Assembly: GCA_030748455.1 (NCBI GenBank)
Contig: JASMLY010000078.1
Location: forward strand, 1 to 53,228
Origin: Phycisphaerales bacterium
GTDB lineage: Bacteria > Planctomycetota > Phycisphaerae > Phycisphaerales > SM1A02
DNA: 53,228 bases
Direction: 5' to 3'
The first letter of the stretch is position 1. The number at the start of each line of letters is the position of its first letter. Below, piece after piece: positions 51,189 through 53,228 of this stretch. Position numbers and translations under genes: made by a program. A model generated the notes under the pieces. It was not told where the DNA came from. It saw only the letters and a program-made list of their open reading frames with translations, and did not search any database.

Positions 51189-52745
51189 TTATCCAACGCT
51201 TGCTTCTAAGCTTACTTCAAGGAGTCGTCGCGCTTCAACAGCAAACTCCATAGGGAGTTCTCTAAATACTTCTTTACAGAACCCATTCACAATCATGTTG
51301 ATCGCATCTTCAGTAGAGATCCCTCTTTGGTTGCAATAGAACAATTGATCTTCGCCGATTTTAGAAGTAGAGGCCTCGTGTTCAGCCTTTGCGGTTTTAT
51401 TCTTAATTTCGATGTACGGAAAGGTGTGGGCTCCGCAACGATCACCCATAAGCATCGAGTCGCACTGCGTGTAGTTGCGTGCGTGCTCTGCGCCTTTCAT
51501 GATTTTTACAAGGCCTCGGTAGATGTTCTGTCCCTTACCTGCACTGATCCCCTTACTGATGATCGTGCTTTTGGTGTTTTTTCCAACGTGGATCATTTTG
51601 GTTCCGGTGTCTGCTTGTTGGTAGTTGTTTGTCAATGCAACAGAGTAAAACTCGCCAACTGAATCGTCACCGAGTAAAATGCAACTAGGGTATTTCCAAG
51701 TGACGGCAGAACCAGTTTCAACTTGTGTCCAAGTAATTCGGCTCCGATTACCTTGGCACTTCCCTCTCTTTGTTACGAAGTTGTAGATACCCCCGACACC
51801 ATTTTCGTCACCGGGGTACCAGTTTTGTACGGTGGAATATTTTATATCAGCGTCATCAAGTGCTATGAGCTCAACAACTGCGGCATGCAATTGGTTTTCG
51901 TCACGCATTGGGGCCGTACACCCTTCAAGGTAACTCACACTTGCGCCTTCTTCTGCAATAATAAGTGTTCGTTCAAATTGCCCACTTGATTTCGCGTTGA
52001 TTCGGAAATAGGTTGATAAATCCATTGGGCACTGTACACCCTTTGGAATATAGACAAACGAACCATCTGTAAATACTGCGCTGTTTAATGTTGCGTAATA
52101 ATTGTCAGAGTAGGGAACGATTGTGCCAAGATATTTTTTAACAAGTTCTGGGTGTTCCTGCACCGCTTCTGAAATTGGACAAAAGATAATGCCCACTTCT
52201 TCAAGTTTATCCTTAAATGTGGTTCCAACAGAAACCGAGTCAAAGACTGCATCAACTGCAACGCCAGCAAGAGCGGCTCGTTCATGAAGTGGGATACCGA
52301 GTTTTTCGTATGTTTCTAGGAGCGCGGGATCAACTTCATCAAGTGATTTTGGACCATCTTCGAGAGATTTTGGTGCAGAATAAAAAATGATTTCATCGTA
52401 GTTTGGTTTTTCGTACTCAAGGTGCGCCCATTCGGGCTCTTCCATTGTGAGCCAGTGGCGGTAGGCCTTGAGTCGCCATTCAAGAAGCCATGTTGGTTCA
52501 TTCTTTTTAGCAGAGATAAACGCGATTGTCGATTCATCCAATCCCGGAGGTGCAGAATCAGCGTCGATGTCTGTGACAAACCCCCATTTGTACTTTTCCT
52601 TGAAGGTTTCCTTGAGCAGGGCGGTGTCTTCTTCTACTGGATTTGAACTACTTAAAAGCGTTCCAGATGAAGGCATTGGCATCGACGTGACTTGTTCGTC
52701 AACCGCCTTTTTGGGGATATCAAGGTTGTTTTTTGTTTCGCTCAT
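51189..52745 (-). CDS. sufB: SUF scaffold complex subunit SufB
   Basis: 518 residues. SufB motifs include [92 protein letters not shown] and the C-terminal [15 protein letters not shown]. It is longer than many SufB proteins by an N-terminal segment of about 45 polar residues ([15 protein letters not shown]). The ATG at 52745 is used; a TTG at 52760 is in frame but poorly placed. It is the first gene of a six-gene SUF operon. Confidence 0.95.
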   Translation of the reverse strand: MSETKNNLDIPKKAVDEQVTSMPMPSSGTLLSSSNPVEEDTALLKETFKEKYKWGFVTDIDADSAPPGLDESTIAFISAKKNEPTWLLEWRLKAYRHWLTMEEPEWAHLEYEKPNYDEIIFYSAPKSLEDGPKSLDEVDPALLETYEKLGIPLHERAALAGVAVDAVFDSVSVGTTFKDKLEEVGIIFCPISEAVQEHPELVKKYLGTIVPYSDNYYATLNSAVFTDGSFVYIPKGVQCPMDLSTYFRINAKSSGQFERTLIIAEEGASVSYLEGCTAPMRDENQLHAAVVELIALDDADIKYSTVQNWYPGDENGVGGIYNFVTKRGKCQGNRSRITWTQVETGSAVTWKYPSCILLGDDSVGEFYSVALTNNYQQADTGTKMIHVGKNTKSTIISKGISAGKGQNIYRGLVKIMKGAEHARNYTQCDSMLMGDRCGAHTFPYIEIKNKTAKAEHEASTSKIGEDQLFYCNQRGISTEDAINMIVNGFCKEVFRELPMEFAVEARRLLEVSLEASVG

Positions 52746-52774
52746 GAGAATCAGTATCAATTACTCCGTTGCGA

Positions 52775-52803
52775 ATTATAGCACAAACATAGGCAAAAGC
52801 CAA
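52775..52803 (-). promoter_or_regulatory. Sigma-70 promoter of the SUF operon
   Basis: On the minus strand TTGGCT (52798-52803), a 17-bp spacer and a perfect TATAAT (52775-52780). The predicted +1 near 52768 leaves a leader of about 23 nt before the sufB ATG. No IscR/SufR operator could be identified with confidence. Confidence 0.7.
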
Positions 52804-52853
52804 TATATTCACATATCTAGTGAGCCCGAATAATACGGCTCAGAGCCAATAAA

Positions 52854-53040
52854 TCAAAAGCGAATTGTCGCACGAAGGTGCAGGACTTGTTTGGTGGTCA
52901 ATTGCCCACAGCGAGGTGTTGCACGTAGGTGCAAAAGAAATCATTGCATCGCGTGCCCTCAAAAGCGAATTGCTGCACGAAGGTGCAGGACTTGTTTGGT
53001 GGTCAATTGCCCACAGCGAGGTGTTGCACGTAGGTGCAAA
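52854..53040. repeat. Two 82-bp direct repeats, each with two hairpins
   Basis: Two copies (52854-52935 and 52959-53040, 105 bp apart) differ at only two positions. Each contains TGCAC-GAAG-GTGCA (GCAC/GTGC in copy 1) and TTGCAC-GTAG-GTGCAA, short perfect hairpins with 4-nt loops. The array fills most of the gap between the tmRNA 3' end and the sufB promoter, which holds no convincing gene. The 105-bp period keeps one frame open, but the resulting peptide runs into tmRNA and is rejected. Confidence 0.9.
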
Positions 53041-53054
53041 CCGAGCGCAAAAAA

Positions 53055-53228
53055 TGGAGCCGGGGAGAATCGAACTCCCGTCCCGAAACAGTCAACAATA
53101 CACGTCTACGCAAGTAGTCAGGTGTTCAATCTCGGTACTACGTCACTACACCTAACAAACTGACGCGTACCACTGCAAACTAAGTTTCTCATTCCTCCGC
53201 GGCTTGCGAGCACTTTGGAACCAGCCCG
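53055..53228 (-). ncRNA. ssrA: tmRNA, 3' portion
   Basis: On the minus strand the sequence ends in a tRNA-like domain: TGTTTCGGGAC, then the T-arm GGGAG-TTCGATT-CTCCC and the acceptor CGGCTCC with A as last base (no encoded CCA), followed by a T6 tract that may end transcription. Upstream are pseudoknot-type stretches as in tmRNA. The 5' half and the tag reading frame lie to the right of the window. tmRNA rescues stalled ribosomes with SmpB. Confidence 0.85.

Noticed and set aside
52865..53155. Open frame of 96 codons across the 82-bp repeats into tmRNA
   Set aside because: The frame exists because the 105-bp period is a multiple of three. It runs into the tmRNA on the opposite strand, has no ribosome site and resembles no protein.

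Overview
The window looks like a chromosomal segment of a Phycisphaerae-type planctomycete with moderate GC (roughly mid-40s percent by eye). Pointers are secreted proteins with six-cysteine 'GACC' repeats and dockerin-like C-termini, an LpxC-FabZ fusion, a VWA/ExbB/ExbD/ExbD operon, class II DAHP synthase, two Skp-like proteins behind BamA, and a pseudopilin operon with one very large pilus-like protein. No insertion sequence, prophage, integrase, CRISPR array or rRNA was seen. Most of it is ordinary core genome with a few accessory, surface-related loci.

Layout, left to right. 1-4.4 kb: 3' part of a giant secreted cysteine-repeat / C-type lectin / beta-helix / dockerin protein. 4.4-7.0 kb (minus): an intact ketosynthase translationally coupled to a ketosynthase that has lost its catalytic histidines. 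7.1-8.5 kb (minus): class II DAHP synthase behind tRNA-Leu(UAG). 8.6-13.5 kb (plus): a DoxX-like protein, then a tightly overlapping VWA-ExbB-ExbD-ExbD-repeat-protein operon. 13.5-14.3 kb (minus): a sigma-70 factor. 14.5-19.0 kb (plus): a UVR-motif protein and two tandem secreted zinc metalloproteases closed by a strong terminator. 19.1-20.2 kb (minus): gcvT. 20.3-27.3 kb (plus): an outer-membrane operon, bamA-skp-skp-lpxD-lpxC/fabZ-lpxA, which shows that the cell is diderm and makes lipid A. A 12-bp tandem repeat array follows.

27.6-34.4 kb (plus): a DUF5658-like membrane protein, a LEA14-like lipoprotein, then pilT, a pilC/gspF homologue, two pseudopilins and a 793-residue PilX-like protein. 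34.5-37.4 kb (minus): pdxJ-nudix-PTPS-like-phosphohexomutase, all overlapping. 37.5-41.4 kb (plus): PhoU-like, UDP-sugar pyrophosphorylase, DedA, and a fusion of an archaeal-type adenylate-kinase-like domain to a deoxyribosyltransferase-like domain. 41.4-46.3 kb: truA, a glycosyltransferase, a BshB1-like deacetylase, dut, a YqaA-like protein and moaA. 46.4-47.2 kb: a miniature secreted beta-helix/GACC/dockerin protein. 47.2-52.7 kb (minus): a complete SUF operon, sufB-C-D-S-U and a SufT-like gene, behind a good sigma-70 promoter. 52.8-53.2 kb: a hairpin-bearing direct repeat and the 3' end of tmRNA.

The least explained items are the GACC repeat family, the degenerate ketosynthase and PTPS enzymes, the kinase/transferase fusion, the hairpin that covers the DAHP synthase ribosome site, and the two repeat arrays (12-bp units; 82-bp units beside ssrA). 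All family assignments come from reading motifs by eye; no database search was run.
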